A DNA stretch of 64,000 bases from GCA-002728855 sp036340635 (GCA_036340635.1 JAYYYF010000022.1:1-64000); one strand, 5' to 3'. Positions 33,981-42,240 are shown, counted from the stretch's first letter. Notes: generated by a model from the sequence alone, not told the origin. Program-made: numbers and translations.

Positions 33981-34442
33981 ATGTACGCAATTGTTGAAAT
34001 AGCAGGACAACAATTTAAAGTTGAAAAAAATCAAAAGTTATTTGTTCATCGATTAGATCAAAAAGAGGGATCGAGGGTTTCTTTTGACAATGTTCTTCTT
34101 TTAGATGATGGTAAGAATATAAATATAGGAACTCCAATAATAACTTCAGCATCTGTTGAAGCAAAAGTTTTGAATCACTTGAAAGGTGATAAAGTAATTG
34201 TTTTTAAGAAAAAAAGGCGAAAAGGATATAAAACAAAAAATGGACATCGTCAGTTTTTAACAGAACTTTTGATTGAAAAAATTAATGAGAAGAAAGCTTC
34301 AAAAACTGTATCAAAAAAAATAAAAACAGAGGATAAAGAGAAGTCTGTTAAAGAAAAAAAGCAGGTGAAAAAGACTGTTCCTCTTAAAAAGGCATCAAAG
34401 ACCTCTGGAAAGACTTCTTCTAAAAAAGGTAACAAAAAATAA
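33981..34442 (+). CDS. rplU: 50S ribosomal protein L21 with long Lys-rich tail
   Basis: This 153-residue protein has the L21 core at residues 1-100 (MYAIVEIAGQQFKVEKNQ to FKKKRRKGYKTKNGHRQ), which binds 23S rRNA. Usual L21 is about 100 residues. Here about 50 further residues are almost entirely Lys, Ser, Thr and Glu and are probably disordered. The frame is open upstream to 33957, but ATG 33981 gives the universal MYAI start. It is followed after 9 bases by rpmA, the usual L21-L27 pair. Confidence 0.95.
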   Translation: MYAIVEIAGQQFKVEKNQKLFVHRLDQKEGSRVSFDNVLLLDDGKNINIGTPIITSASVEAKVLNHLKGDKVIVFKKKRRKGYKTKNGHRQFLTELLIEKINEKKASKTVSKKIKTEDKEKSVKEKKQVKKTVPLKKASKTSGKTSSKKGNKK

Positions 34443-34451
34443 GTTTTAAAA

Positions 34452-34712
34452 ATGGCACACAAAAAAGGCGTCGGTAGTTCAAAAAACGGGAGAGAGTCCG
34501 AGTCTAAACGTCTTGGGATTAAAATTTTTGGAGGACAAGCTGCAAAAGCTGGTAATATAATTGTCAGACAAAGAGGAACTCGACACAACCCAGGCGACAA
34601 TGTTTATTTAGGTAAAGACCACACACTACATGCAAAACTTGATGGGATAGTAAACTTTACTAGGAAATCAAATAAATCTTTCGTATCGATTCTCCCTATA
34701 GAAGGGAAATAA
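34452..34712 (+). CDS. rpmA: 50S ribosomal protein L27
   Basis: This 86-residue protein starts MAHKKGVGSSKNGRESESKR, the conserved N-terminal arm that reaches toward the peptidyl-transferase centre. It lacks the cleavable N-terminal extension found in Firmicutes. GTRHNPGDNVYLGKDHTLHA is the conserved core. It is co-transcribed with rplU. Its end converges on ahcY with only 4 bases between the stop codons. Confidence 0.97.
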   Translation: MAHKKGVGSSKNGRESESKRLGIKIFGGQAAKAGNIIVRQRGTRHNPGDNVYLGKDHTLHAKLDGIVNFTRKSNKSFVSILPIEGK

Positions 34713-34716
34713 AGTT

Positions 34717-36039
34717 TTAATATCTATAATGATCTGGCTTATACGGGCCCTTAGGATTAACCCCAATATATTTTGCTTGTTCTTCAGACAGTTCTTCAAG
34801 TTCAACTCCAAGATGTTTAAGATGTAATGAAGCAACTTTTTCATCCAAGTGTTTTGGCAGCATATAAATTTTGTTTTCATATTTATCAACATTGTTCCAA
34901 AGTTCAATTTGAGCAAGTGTTTGATTGGTAAAAGAATTACTCATTACAAAGCTAGGATGACCAGTAGCGCATCCTAGATTCACCAACCTTCCTTCAGCCA
35001 GAATAATTAGTTGTTTATTGTTTTCAAGCGTATATAAATCTACTTGAGGTTTTATTTCAACTTTTGAATAACCGTAATTTTTATTTAACCAAGCCATATC
35101 AATCTCATTATCAAAATGACCAATATTACAGATTACCGCTTTATCTTTTAATGCCAAAAAATGTTCTTTATTAATTACATCCTTATTTCCAGTAGCAGTG
35201 ATTACGATATCTGCACTTGATATGGCGGAAGAGAGTTTTTTAACCTCATATCCATCCATAGAAGCTTGAAGCGCACAGATTGGATCAATTTCAGTGACAG
35301 TTACAATTGCACCTGCTCCTCTAAATGAAGCTGCAGTTCCTTTACCTACATCACCATAACCTGAAACAACAACTCTTTTTCCAGCTATCATAAGGTCTGT
35401 ACTTCTACGAATAGCATCAACAGCACTTTCTTTACAGCCATATTTATTGTCAAATTTTGATTTTGTAACGGAATCATTGACATTAATTGCAGGAATTGGT
35501 AAAGACCCTTTTTTCATTCTCTCATAAAGGCGAAGAACCCCAGTAGTTGTTTCTTCCGAAAGGCCTTTAATTCCAGGGATTAATTCAGGATATTCATTTA
35601 AAACCTTATTGGTGAGATCTCCTCCATCATCTAAGATCATATTTAGTGGTTTTCGATCTTTCCCAAAAAAAAGTGTTTGCTCAATGCACCAATCAAATTC
35701 CTTTTCATTCATTCCCTTCCAAGCATATACAGGGATTCCATCTGCAGCAATTGCAGCGGCAGCATGATCCTGAGTAGAAAAAATATTACAACTGCTCCAG
35801 CTAACTTCAGCCCCTAGATCTATTAGGGTTTTAATAAGCACAGCAGTTTGAATTGTCATATGCAAGCATCCAGCAATTCTTGCCCCTTTTAAAGGCTTTG
35901 ATTTGCCATACTCTTTTCTCAGAGACATTAGCCCTGGCATTTCTGCCTCCGCAAGCCTAATTTCCTTTTTACCCCAATCAGCTAAACTTATGTCTTTAAC
36001 TTTGTGTGAGAAAAAAGTTGTTTTATTTCTTGTTTTCAT
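34717..36039 (-). CDS. ahcY: S-adenosylhomocysteinase
   Basis: This 440-residue enzyme reversibly hydrolyses S-adenosylhomocysteine to adenosine and homocysteine. GARIAGCLHMTIQTAVLI, SCNIFSTQDHAAAAIA, VSGYGDVGKGTAASFRGAG (NAD binding) and the C-terminal KPDHYRY ending are diagnostic. The frame is open to 36075, but the ATG at 36039 gives the usual N-terminus. It recycles the SAH made by methyltransferases. A TAnnTTTG box on the minus strand lies 25 bases upstream. Confidence 0.97.
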   Translation of the reverse strand: MKTRNKTTFFSHKVKDISLADWGKKEIRLAEAEMPGLMSLRKEYGKSKPLKGARIAGCLHMTIQTAVLIKTLIDLGAEVSWSSCNIFSTQDHAAAAIAADGIPVYAWKGMNEKEFDWCIEQTLFFGKDRKPLNMILDDGGDLTNKVLNEYPELIPGIKGLSEETTTGVLRLYERMKKGSLPIPAINVNDSVTKSKFDNKYGCKESAVDAIRRSTDLMIAGKRVVVSGYGDVGKGTAASFRGAGAIVTVTEIDPICALQASMDGYEVKKLSSAISSADIVITATGNKDVINKEHFLALKDKAVICNIGHFDNEIDMAWLNKNYGYSKVEIKPQVDLYTLENNKQLIILAEGRLVNLGCATGHPSFVMSNSFTNQTLAQIELWNNVDKYENKIYMLPKHLDEKVASLHLKHLGVELEELSEEQAKYIGVNPKGPYKPDHYRY

Positions 36040-36063
36040 TATTACCTTTGTGAATTCAGAGGA

Positions 36064-36071
36064 CAAAATTA
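36064..36071 (-). promoter_or_regulatory. Promoter -7 box for ahcY
   Basis: On the minus strand this reads TAATTTTG, an exact TAnnTTTG match 25 bases upstream of the ahcY start. It lies between ahcY and the divergent phosphopantetheinyl transferase gene. The -33 element is not clear. Confidence 0.55.
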
Positions 36072-36092
36072 GCACTTTTAAATCAATTTTAA

Positions 36093-36719
36093 ATGCCTTT
36101 ATTTCATAGTTTTAAATTAGATAAAAACAAATCAGTTTATATATGGGAAATTAAAGAATCTTTGATGGATTTAAAAAAAAACATTTCCTTGTCATCAAAT
36201 GATAAAAAAAAATTATTGTCAATTAAATCTTTGGAGCATAAAAAGGGATTTTTAGCTTCTAGGAATTTATTTAACTCTGCTAAAATTGACAAACTAGGAT
36301 TTAATTATAGTTCAGATGGGGCACCTATATTAAATAATGAAAAACATATTTCAATAACCCATTGTAAAAACTATGCTGGAATTGCAATTGGGGAAAACAA
36401 TTTAGGAATTGATTTGGAAGTTTATAGGGAAAAAATTATTAGCATAGCTCCAAAATTTATAAATGATAAAGAAAAATTTATTTATAATTTTCAATCTCCT
36501 GTCGAAGGGCTAACACTTATATGGACAGCAAAAGAAGCTATATACAAAGCAGTTTCTGTTAGAGGAATTAATTTTAGGGATCATATCATAATATCACCAT
36601 TTAGGGATGGTGATAAAAATGGATCTGCAAAGGTTTTTTTAAATAAAAAAGAAATAAAATTTTCGCTTAATTTTATGATAAACAAAAATTTTTGTGGAAC
36701 GATTGCATATATAAATTAA
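36093..36719 (+). CDS. 4'-phosphopantetheinyl transferase
   Basis: This 208-residue Sfp/AcpS-type transferase moves phosphopantetheine from CoA to a Ser of carrier proteins. The motifs GIDLEVYRE (metal-binding Asp and Glu, around residue 107) and WTAKEAIYKA (around residue 145) are the P-pant transferase signatures. SITHCKNYAGIAI forms the preceding strand. It is divergent from ahcY and is followed after 3 bases by the small thiamine-binding-like gene. In flavobacteria this type probably serves fatty-acid ACP or pigment synthesis. The carrier is not identifiable here. Confidence 0.85.
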   Translation: MPLFHSFKLDKNKSVYIWEIKESLMDLKKNISLSSNDKKKLLSIKSLEHKKGFLASRNLFNSAKIDKLGFNYSSDGAPILNNEKHISITHCKNYAGIAIGENNLGIDLEVYREKIISIAPKFINDKEKFIYNFQSPVEGLTLIWTAKEAIYKAVSVRGINFRDHIIISPFRDGDKNGSAKVFLNKKEIKFSLNFMINKNFCGTIAYIN

Positions 36720-36722
36720 TAA

Positions 36723-36983
36723 ATGAAAATATCTATAGAATTAACACTTACACCACTTCAAGAAGATTATGAAATACATATAAAAAATTTCATTAAAAAA
36801 TTGAGAGAATCTAATTTTAAGGTCGTTGAAAACTCATTAAGTACGCATATTTATGGTGATTATGATCAGCTTACAAATTTTTTGATTCCATTAATAAAGA
36901 AAAATTTTCAAGACCAAAAGAATGTTGTACTGCAAATAAAAATTTTTAAAGGGGATAGGAGTAATTATACACCTAGTTTTTAA
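36723..36983 (+). CDS. MTH1187/YkoF-like small thiamine-binding-family protein
   Basis: This 86-residue protein has a ferredoxin-like alpha-beta pattern. ISIELTLTPLQEDYEIHIKN opens the first strand and helix, ENSLSTHIYGDYDQL lies mid-protein, and it ends in an Ile/Lys-rich strand. This matches the DUF77/MTH1187 family, some members of which bind thiamine or HMP. Its place 27 bases upstream of a PnuC-type transporter, and close to a TPP riboswitch, supports a thiamine link. Direct ligand evidence is not visible. Confidence 0.7.
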   Translation: MKISIELTLTPLQEDYEIHIKNFIKKLRESNFKVVENSLSTHIYGDYDQLTNFLIPLIKKNFQDQKNVVLQIKIFKGDRSNYTPSF

Positions 36984-37009
36984 TCCCTTTTTATAATTCT
37001 GTATTTTTT

Positions 37010-37591
37010 ATGGATCTTTTTTTGGAGTTTATAGCAGTGATTTTTGGTTTCTTAAGTGTTTGGTATGCTAAGGAGAACAATATTTTAGTTTATCCTACAG
37101 GAATTTTAAGCACCTCTATTTTTGTTTATTTGCTTCTTAAATCAGACTTACTTGGAGATGCAACAATTAATGCATATTTTTTTTTAATGAGTTTTTATGG
37201 ATGGTATTATTGGACGCGAACTAAGTTAGGAAAAGCAATTAATCAGGTTGGGGTTGCTTCTATTAATGAGTTGATAATAAGTGCATTTTTATTTTTTGCA
37301 GGACTTTTACTCATTTATTTCATTTACATTTTTTTTGGGAAGTGGTCTTCATTTACTGCATATGTTGATACATTTACAACAGCTGTATTTTTTGTAGCTA
37401 TGTGGTTTATGTCCAGACGGAAAATTGAACATTGGATTTTTTGGATTGTAGGAAACATTTTATCTGTCCCACTTTACTTATATAAAGGACTTTATTTAAC
37501 AGCTATCCAGTATTTTGTTTTTACCTTGATTGCTTTTATGGGTTATAGAGAATGGAAAAAAATAATTCAAAAAAATCAGGAGATTGCTTGA
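37010..37591 (+). CDS. PnuC/PnuT-family vitamin transporter
   Basis: This 193-residue inner-membrane protein has about seven hydrophobic segments and the FYGWYYWTR segment containing the WxxW motif of PnuC transporters. The family carries nicotinamide riboside (PnuC) or thiamine (PnuT). The next gene is a NadR-like kinase, which favours nicotinamide riboside. However, the upstream thiamine-binding-like gene and the downstream TPP-riboswitch-controlled receptor favour thiamine. It overlaps the kinase gene by 40 bases if that gene starts at 37552. Confidence 0.85.
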   Translation: MDLFLEFIAVIFGFLSVWYAKENNILVYPTGILSTSIFVYLLLKSDLLGDATINAYFFLMSFYGWYYWTRTKLGKAINQVGVASINELIISAFLFFAGLLLIYFIYIFFGKWSSFTAYVDTFTTAVFFVAMWFMSRRKIEHWIFWIVGNILSVPLYLYKGLYLTAIQYFVFTLIAFMGYREWKKIIQKNQEIA

Positions 37592-38118
37592 AAATAGTCC
37601 TTTATGGGCCTGAATCAAGCGGTAAAACTAGTTTAGCAAAAGAATTAGCTTCTTTCTATAAAACTCAGTGGGTACCTGAGTTTGCAAGAGAATATTTACA
37701 GAGAAAATGGGATGATAAAGAGGAGTCGTGTTCTCTTGAAGATTTAACGATTATTGTTGCTGGCCAGAAGAGACTTGAAAATAAGTTTTTAAAAAAATCT
37801 GATAGGGTTATTTTCTGTGATACTAATGTAATTGTGACTCAAATTTGGTCGCAAACCCATTTTAATGGTTATTGTTCCCCTGAAATACTAAAAGCCGCAA
37901 AGGAGTCAAATTATGACCTTTATTTATTAACTGATATCGATGTTCCATGGCAAAAAGATGATTTAAGAGACCGTCCTAATGATAGAGAGAAAATGTTAAG
38001 AATTTTTAAAGAGACATTGGAAAAATATGATTTTCCTTACAAACTTGTCTCTGGAAATATAGAAACTCGGCTAAAGACCTCCATTAAAGTTATAGACAAA
38101 CTTATTTTAGATAAATAG
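37552..38118 (+). CDS. NadR-like AAA ATPase / ribosylnicotinamide kinase domain
   Basis: This 188-residue P-loop protein has Walker A in LYGPESSGKTSLAKELA, VPEFAREYLQ, CDTNVIVTQIW and LLTDIDVPWQKDDLRDR. These closely resemble the C-terminal kinase domain of NadR, which phosphorylates nicotinamide riboside. The nucleotidyltransferase domain is absent. Translation may start at ATG 37552 inside pnuC, or at TTG 37588, which overlaps the pnuC stop as TTGA and gives MKIVLYGPESSGK. The pair would import and trap a vitamin precursor. Confidence 0.8.
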   Translation: MEKNNSKKSGDCLKIVLYGPESSGKTSLAKELASFYKTQWVPEFAREYLQRKWDDKEESCSLEDLTIIVAGQKRLENKFLKKSDRVIFCDTNVIVTQIWSQTHFNGYCSPEILKAAKESNYDLYLLTDIDVPWQKDDLRDRPNDREKMLRIFKETLEKYDFPYKLVSGNIETRLKTSIKVIDKLILDK

Positions 38119-38143
38119 ATTTTTCCCTGCAGCTTTTCATTTG

Positions 38144-38151
38144 TATATTTG
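38144..38151 (+). promoter_or_regulatory. Promoter -7 box for the TPP-riboswitch transcript
   Basis: TATATTTG is an exact TAnnTTTG match placed so that transcription would start at about 38157, right at the 5' edge of the riboswitch. The -33 region (around 38120-38125) is only T-rich. The box lies 25 bases after the kinase stop, which makes the receptor an independent transcription unit. Confidence 0.65.
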
Positions 38152-38157
38152 AAATAT

Positions 38158-38226
38158 TAAAGGGGGTGCTAAATTGGCTGAGATTATACCCATAGAACCT
38201 GGGCAGGTAATGTTGCTAAGGGAATT
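38158..38226 (+). promoter_or_regulatory. TPP (THI-box) riboswitch
   Basis: The stretch contains, in order, the conserved elements of the thiamine pyrophosphate riboswitch: GGGGGTGCT, GGCTGAGATTATACCC, GAACCTGGGCAGGTAATG and CTAAGGGAA. It sits between a -7 box and the TonB receptor start (38284). AAGGGA at 38218-38223 is exactly complementary to TCCCTT at 38256-38261, which precedes a T-rich run. That offers a possible terminator-like alternative structure. High TPP would be expected to reduce expression of the receptor. Confidence 0.93.
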
Positions 38227-38283
38227 ATATTTTAATTTCAACCTACAAAATACTCTCCCTTTTATTTAAATAAATATTTTTAA

Positions 38284-40467
38284 ATGAAAGTAATTTTTAG
38301 GAGCTTCATATTTTTAATTAGTTTGAATATTTTTTCGCAAGAAATCGAAGAAAGAATAGATTCACTTAATGTTTTTGAACTAGAGGAAGTAAAAGTATCA
38401 ACAATTAGAGCAAAAATAACTGACCCGGTAACTCAGACTAATATCAACAAGGAATATATAAGTTCTCGGAATTTGGGACAGGATATCCCTGTTCTTTTAA
38501 ATTATCTTCCTGGGGTTGTGACAACAAGTGATGCGGGTGCAGGCATTGGTTATACAGGAATACGAGTAAGAGGTAGTGATGCTTCAAGGGTTAATGTAAC
38601 ACTAAATGGGATACCTTTTAATGATTCTGAATCTCAGGCAACATATTGGGTCAATCTTCCAGATTTTGCTAGTTCAATTGAAAACATTCAATTGCAAAGA
38701 GGTGTTGGTACATCAACTAATGGATCTGGTGCTTTTGGAGCTAGTTTAAATATTTTAACTGATGTTATGCAAAAAGAAGCCTCAGCTTTGTTAAGTAGTA
38801 GTTTCGGTAGTTTTAACACATTAAAAAACACATTAAAATTTTCTACAGGACTTTTAAACAATCATTTCGAGTTATCTGGCCGATTATCTAAAATTACTTC
38901 TGATGGATATATTGACAGGGCAAGCTCTAATTTAAAATCATATTTTTTACAAGGAGCTTTTAAAGATGATAATACATTAATTAAAGCTATTGCTTTTGGC
39001 GGTCATGAGATTACTTATCAATCCTGGTATGGTATTGAAGATTTATCCAACAGGACTTATAACCCTGCAGGGGCTATTTATGATCAAAATGGTTTCTTAA
39101 CTGGTTTTTATGATTCCCAAGAAGATAATTATCGTCAAGATCATTATCAATTTCATTGGAATGAAAAAATCAATTATTTATGGACTACTTCTTTAGGTTT
39201 AAATTATACACATGGGCGAGGATATTACGAAGAATATAATGATTCTGGTTCCAACACAAACTTTTCATACTTACAATTAATTCCATTTGAAGTTGCTGGT
39301 GAAACTATTTCGGAGACCGAGAATGTTACAAGAAAATGGCTAGACAATAATTACTATGTTTTTACAGCTAGTGCAAATTATATTAAAGATAAGACTCGAT
39401 TAGATGTGGGAGTATTATTTAGTAGATATGTAGGAGATCATTTCGGTACTTTGCTATGGGCTCAAAGCCCAGGGGATATTTTACCTAGAAAGAGGTTTTA
39501 TGATAATCGAGGGGACAAAAAAGAAATAAATATTTATGTAAAATTAGAACAACCTTTAAATGATCAAATTACTGGATTTGTTGATCTTCAATACCGAGAT
39601 GTGGACTATCATGTTGATGGGGTTATTGCAGGCCCCCAAATATTTAAAGTAGAAAGCAATTTTAGGTTTTTTAATCCAAAAACAGGATTGACGTATCAAA
39701 TGAACAATAATAACCAGTTTTATTTTTCTTATTCAAAAGCACAAAGAGAGCCTACTAGGGCTGATTTTGAAAATGGAAATCCAAAGCCTGAAGCACTGAA
39801 TGATTTTGAAATAGGTTGGAGAATTAATAAAAATTCTTTTCAGATATATTCCAATTTATACCTAATGCTATATAAAGATCAATTAGCCTTGACTGGTTCT
39901 TTAGACGATGTTGGAACTCCAATAAGAGAAAATATAGGGCAGAGTAGTAGGGTGGGTTTAGAAATTGAAGCTAAAGCAAACTTATCTGATAAATGGTTGT
40001 TACAGCCTAATCTTGCGATTAGCAAAAACACCAATAAAGATTTTTATTTTAAAAGGAATGGTGTTTTGAATTATTTAGGCAACACACGTTTATCTTATTC
40101 ACCGGAGCTAGTTTTTGGGAATATTTTAATATTTGAACCTAAAACTGATCTAAAATTTTCATTACTAACAAAATTTGTAGGGGAACAGTACATGAGCAAT
40201 ATTGAATCTAAAAAATCTAAATTAGAATCTTATTTAGTGAATGATATAAATATTAGTTATCAATTTAGGCCTAAGAAAATAATGAAAGAGATGATTTTGA
40301 ACTTATTAATCAACAATATATTTGACAAAAAATATGTTTCAAATGGATATTTTTATACTTATGATGATAATTGGTCTTCGCCAAATCAGATAAAAACAAT
40401 TGAAGGAGTTGGGTATTATCCCCAGGCAGGCATTAATTTTATTGCTGGTTTAAATCTACAATTTTAG
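38284..40467 (+). CDS. TonB-dependent outer-membrane receptor, probably for thiamine
   Basis: This 727-residue protein has a signal peptide (VIFRSFIFLISLNIFSQ) and a plug domain with LPGVVTTSDAGAG, GIRVRGSDASRVNVTLNGIP and QLQRGVGTSTNGSGAFGAS. A 22-strand-type barrel with many aromatic and Asn/Asp-rich strands ends in an aromatic residue (Phe). No CarboxypepD_reg domain is seen, so it is not SusC-like. The TPP riboswitch immediately upstream implies uptake of thiamine or a precursor across the outer membrane. Its 3' end overlaps the convergent gene by 29 bases. Confidence 0.9.
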   Translation: MKVIFRSFIFLISLNIFSQEIEERIDSLNVFELEEVKVSTIRAKITDPVTQTNINKEYISSRNLGQDIPVLLNYLPGVVTTSDAGAGIGYTGIRVRGSDASRVNVTLNGIPFNDSESQATYWVNLPDFASSIENIQLQRGVGTSTNGSGAFGASLNILTDVMQKEASALLSSSFGSFNTLKNTLKFSTGLLNNHFELSGRLSKITSDGYIDRASSNLKSYFLQGAFKDDNTLIKAIAFGGHEITYQSWYGIEDLSNRTYNPAGAIYDQNGFLTGFYDSQEDNYRQDHYQFHWNEKINYLWTTSLGLNYTHGRGYYEEYNDSGSNTNFSYLQLIPFEVAGETISETENVTRKWLDNNYYVFTASANYIKDKTRLDVGVLFSRYVGDHFGTLLWAQSPGDILPRKRFYDNRGDKKEINIYVKLEQPLNDQITGFVDLQYRDVDYHVDGVIAGPQIFKVESNFRFFNPKTGLTYQMNNNNQFYFSYSKAQREPTRADFENGNPKPEALNDFEIGWRINKNSFQIYSNLYLMLYKDQLALTGSLDDVGTPIRENIGQSSRVGLEIEAKANLSDKWLLQPNLAISKNTNKDFYFKRNGVLNYLGNTRLSYSPELVFGNILIFEPKTDLKFSLLTKFVGEQYMSNIESKKSKLESYLVNDINISYQFRPKKIMKEMILNLLINNIFDKKYVSNGYFYTYDDNWSSPNQIKTIEGVGYYPQAGINFIAGLNLQF

Positions 40468-41239
40468 TTTTTTTTAGTTTATAGTTAACTGTTAATCTTA
40501 GAGTTGGATGTTTTAATTTAGAAGAGTTTTCAGTGTTTACGAATTGATTTAATAAAAAACTTATTTTTAGAACTTTATTAAATTCAAGTCCCAGTTCAGA
40601 TAAATATCCATAAGAGTTTGGTTTTAAGTCATTTAAAAAAAACCTTTGCATGTCATTTTCTTTAGAATGACTAAAAATAATTTGTGGAGAAAACCATAAG
40701 GCAAGACTTTTATTCTCAAGTATATTTTCATTAAAAAGTTTTTGGTAGACTAATCCGAGGCTTCCATGAGTATTAAGAAAATATCTGTTCCCAAATCCAA
40801 CTGAATTTCCAATGGGAACAGATACAATCATTCGTTCTCCAATTGTTGAAATAAAACTATAAGAACTTTTATCTTCATACTTTATGGGTTGATTAAAAGA
40901 AATTATTGAACCAATCCTCCCTCCTAATGGATTCATTATTTGTGAAAATGAATTTAGCTTATCATTCTTACTGCCAAAATAAAAAATTTGTGTCCCAACT
41001 AATGAGAAAGAAACATTAGTCCCTTTTTTTGAGATATACTTTATATTTAGTCCCTCAGCTGTAATACCAATAGAACCATTAGTGTCATAACTTAGCATAA
41101 ATTGTTTCAAAAGATCTACTTTCAAAAGCCTTTCACTTTTCCTTTTAAGTGAGTAGTCTAAATCAAATAATTGGGAATAAGAAAAACTTATACTAAACAA
41201 TAATAAAAAACAGAATATTTCCCTGATTTTAATTACCAT
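40439..41239 (-). CDS. Putative outer-membrane or secreted protein of unknown function
   Basis: This 266-residue protein has a clear signal peptide (IFCFLLLFSISFSYS, cleavage before QLF). The mature part alternates polar and aromatic residues in short strands, which suggests a small beta-barrel or surface protein. I do not recognise a family. It is the second gene after the Rieske-like lipoprotein, 3 bases apart on the same strand. It overlaps the TonB receptor tail-to-tail by 29 bases. Confidence 0.6.
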   Translation of the reverse strand: MVIKIREIFCFLLLFSISFSYSQLFDLDYSLKRKSERLLKVDLLKQFMLSYDTNGSIGITAEGLNIKYISKKGTNVSFSLVGTQIFYFGSKNDKLNSFSQIMNPLGGRIGSIISFNQPIKYEDKSSYSFISTIGERMIVSVPIGNSVGFGNRYFLNTHGSLGLVYQKLFNENILENKSLALWFSPQIIFSHSKENDMQRFFLNDLKPNSYGYLSELGLEFNKVLKISFLLNQFVNTENSSKLKHPTLRLTVNYKLKKTKIVDLNQQ

Positions 41240-41242
41240 AGT

Positions 41243-41692
41243 TTAATTTGAAATAATTAATTGATTATTTGAGAGCACTGTTTTATAGTTAAGCATGGGA
41301 TAACTTCTTTTAAGGTTTTCAGATGGATTAATTAATTGACCATTTGCTAAGCTATATTTAAAATTATCACATTTGCATTGAGATAATAACCCTGAAATTT
41401 CAAGTTTTGAGCATTCTTCAGGTATGTGATTTGGGCATGTTGCTTCCCAAGTAATAAAGTTTTCTCCATTAATGTTAAAAACTAAGAGACCATTTATGCC
41501 TCCTTGTTCAATTTTCATTGCCCCTCCAGCATATCTAAGTTGATCAAATTGAGGGAGGTTTAAATTAATTTCAAGATTAAATTTTGAAGTAATTAGATAT
41601 GGATTTCTTTCCAGATTTTCTTTTCCGCAAGAAAAAAATAAGAGAAAAGAGAAAAAAAATTTCAGAATTAAATTTTTACTAAAATCTTTCAA
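41243..41692 (-). CDS. Degenerate Rieske-fold lipoprotein
   Basis: This 149-residue protein has a lipoprotein signal (FFFSFLLFFSCG, lipid-modified Cys near residue 22). ITWEATCPNHIPEEC and LLSQCKCDNFKYSLANGQ sit where Rieske proteins have C-x-H and C-x2-H iron-sulfur ligands. Here the His of the second motif is missing (CKCDNF instead of CPCHGSxF), and the first motif is C-x2-H. A normal 2Fe-2S cluster is therefore doubtful. It may be a structural relative. It pairs with the outer-membrane-like gene downstream. Confidence 0.6.
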   Translation of the reverse strand: MKDFSKNLILKFFFSFLLFFSCGKENLERNPYLITSKFNLEINLNLPQFDQLRYAGGAMKIEQGGINGLLVFNINGENFITWEATCPNHIPEECSKLEISGLLSQCKCDNFKYSLANGQLINPSENLKRSYPMLNYKTVLSNNQLIISN

Positions 41693-41697
41693 TTTTT

Positions 41698-41705
41698 TAT
41701 ATTTG
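41698..41705 (+). promoter_or_regulatory. Promoter -7 box for greA
   Basis: TATATTTG is an exact TAnnTTTG match 51 bases before the greA ATG. A T-rich stretch about 20 bases upstream (around 41673-41679) may act as the -33 element. Transcription would begin near 41711, at the base of the leader hairpin. Confidence 0.6.
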
Positions 41706-41711
41706 TTATAG

Positions 41712-41738
41712 ATCCCAAGTGTTAGGGATTTTTCTTTT
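41712..41738 (+). terminator. Leader hairpin with T-run upstream of greA (possible attenuator)
   Basis: ATCCC (41712-41716) pairs with GGGAT (41725-41729) around an 8-base loop and is followed directly by TTTTTCTTTTT. This has the shape of a weak intrinsic terminator within the greA leader. No + strand gene precedes it, so it is more likely an attenuator of greA than a terminator of an upstream gene. Confidence 0.4.
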
Positions 41739-41756
41739 TAAAGAAACGTAAAAAAA

Positions 41757-42236
41757 ATGAGTAAAGTATCTTATTATACGGCTAAAGGATTAAAAAAGTT
41801 GAGAAGAGAGCTTGATCAGCTTCGGGATATTGAACGACCAAAGGCCTCTATGGCTATTGCTGAAGCTAGAGATAAGGGGGACTTGAGTGAAAATGCTGAG
41901 TATGATGCAGCCAAAGAAGCTCAAGGAATGCTTGAATTACAGATATCTAAGCTTGAAAAATTAATTGCAAATGCTCGTTTAATAGATGAATCTCAACTTG
42001 ATGATTCTAAAGTTCTAATTCATTCTATAGTAGAAGTCAAAAACAAAGAGAATCCATCAGCTGTAATGAAGTATAAACTTGTCGCTCAAAGTGAGGCAAA
42101 TCTTAGCGCTGGTAAAATTTCTGTTGATTCACCAATAGGGAAGGGAATTTTAGGGAAGAGAGTTGGAGATATTGCTCAGATTAAAATTCCAAATGGGATA
42201 ATAAATTTAGAGATAGTTTCTATATCTAGAGATTAG
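41757..42236 (+). CDS. greA: Transcription elongation factor GreA
   Basis: This 159-residue protein has the N-terminal coiled coil carrying the acidic tip ARDKGDLSENAEYDAAKE, which reaches into the RNA polymerase secondary channel to stimulate cleavage of backtracked RNA. The C-terminal FKBP-like domain ends with SPIGKGILGKRVGD. Length and motifs are standard. It is followed after 4 bases by the HIT gene. A possible attenuator hairpin lies in its leader. Confidence 0.96.
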   Translation: MSKVSYYTAKGLKKLRRELDQLRDIERPKASMAIAEARDKGDLSENAEYDAAKEAQGMLELQISKLEKLIANARLIDESQLDDSKVLIHSIVEVKNKENPSAVMKYKLVAQSEANLSAGKISVDSPIGKGILGKRVGDIAQIKIPNGIINLEIVSISRD

Positions 42237-42240
42237 TCAA

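Noticed and set aside
34250..34600. 116-codon minus-strand frame opposite rplU and rpmA
   Set aside because: The Phe/Leu-rich product is the reverse of the Lys-rich L21 tail, a composition artefact.
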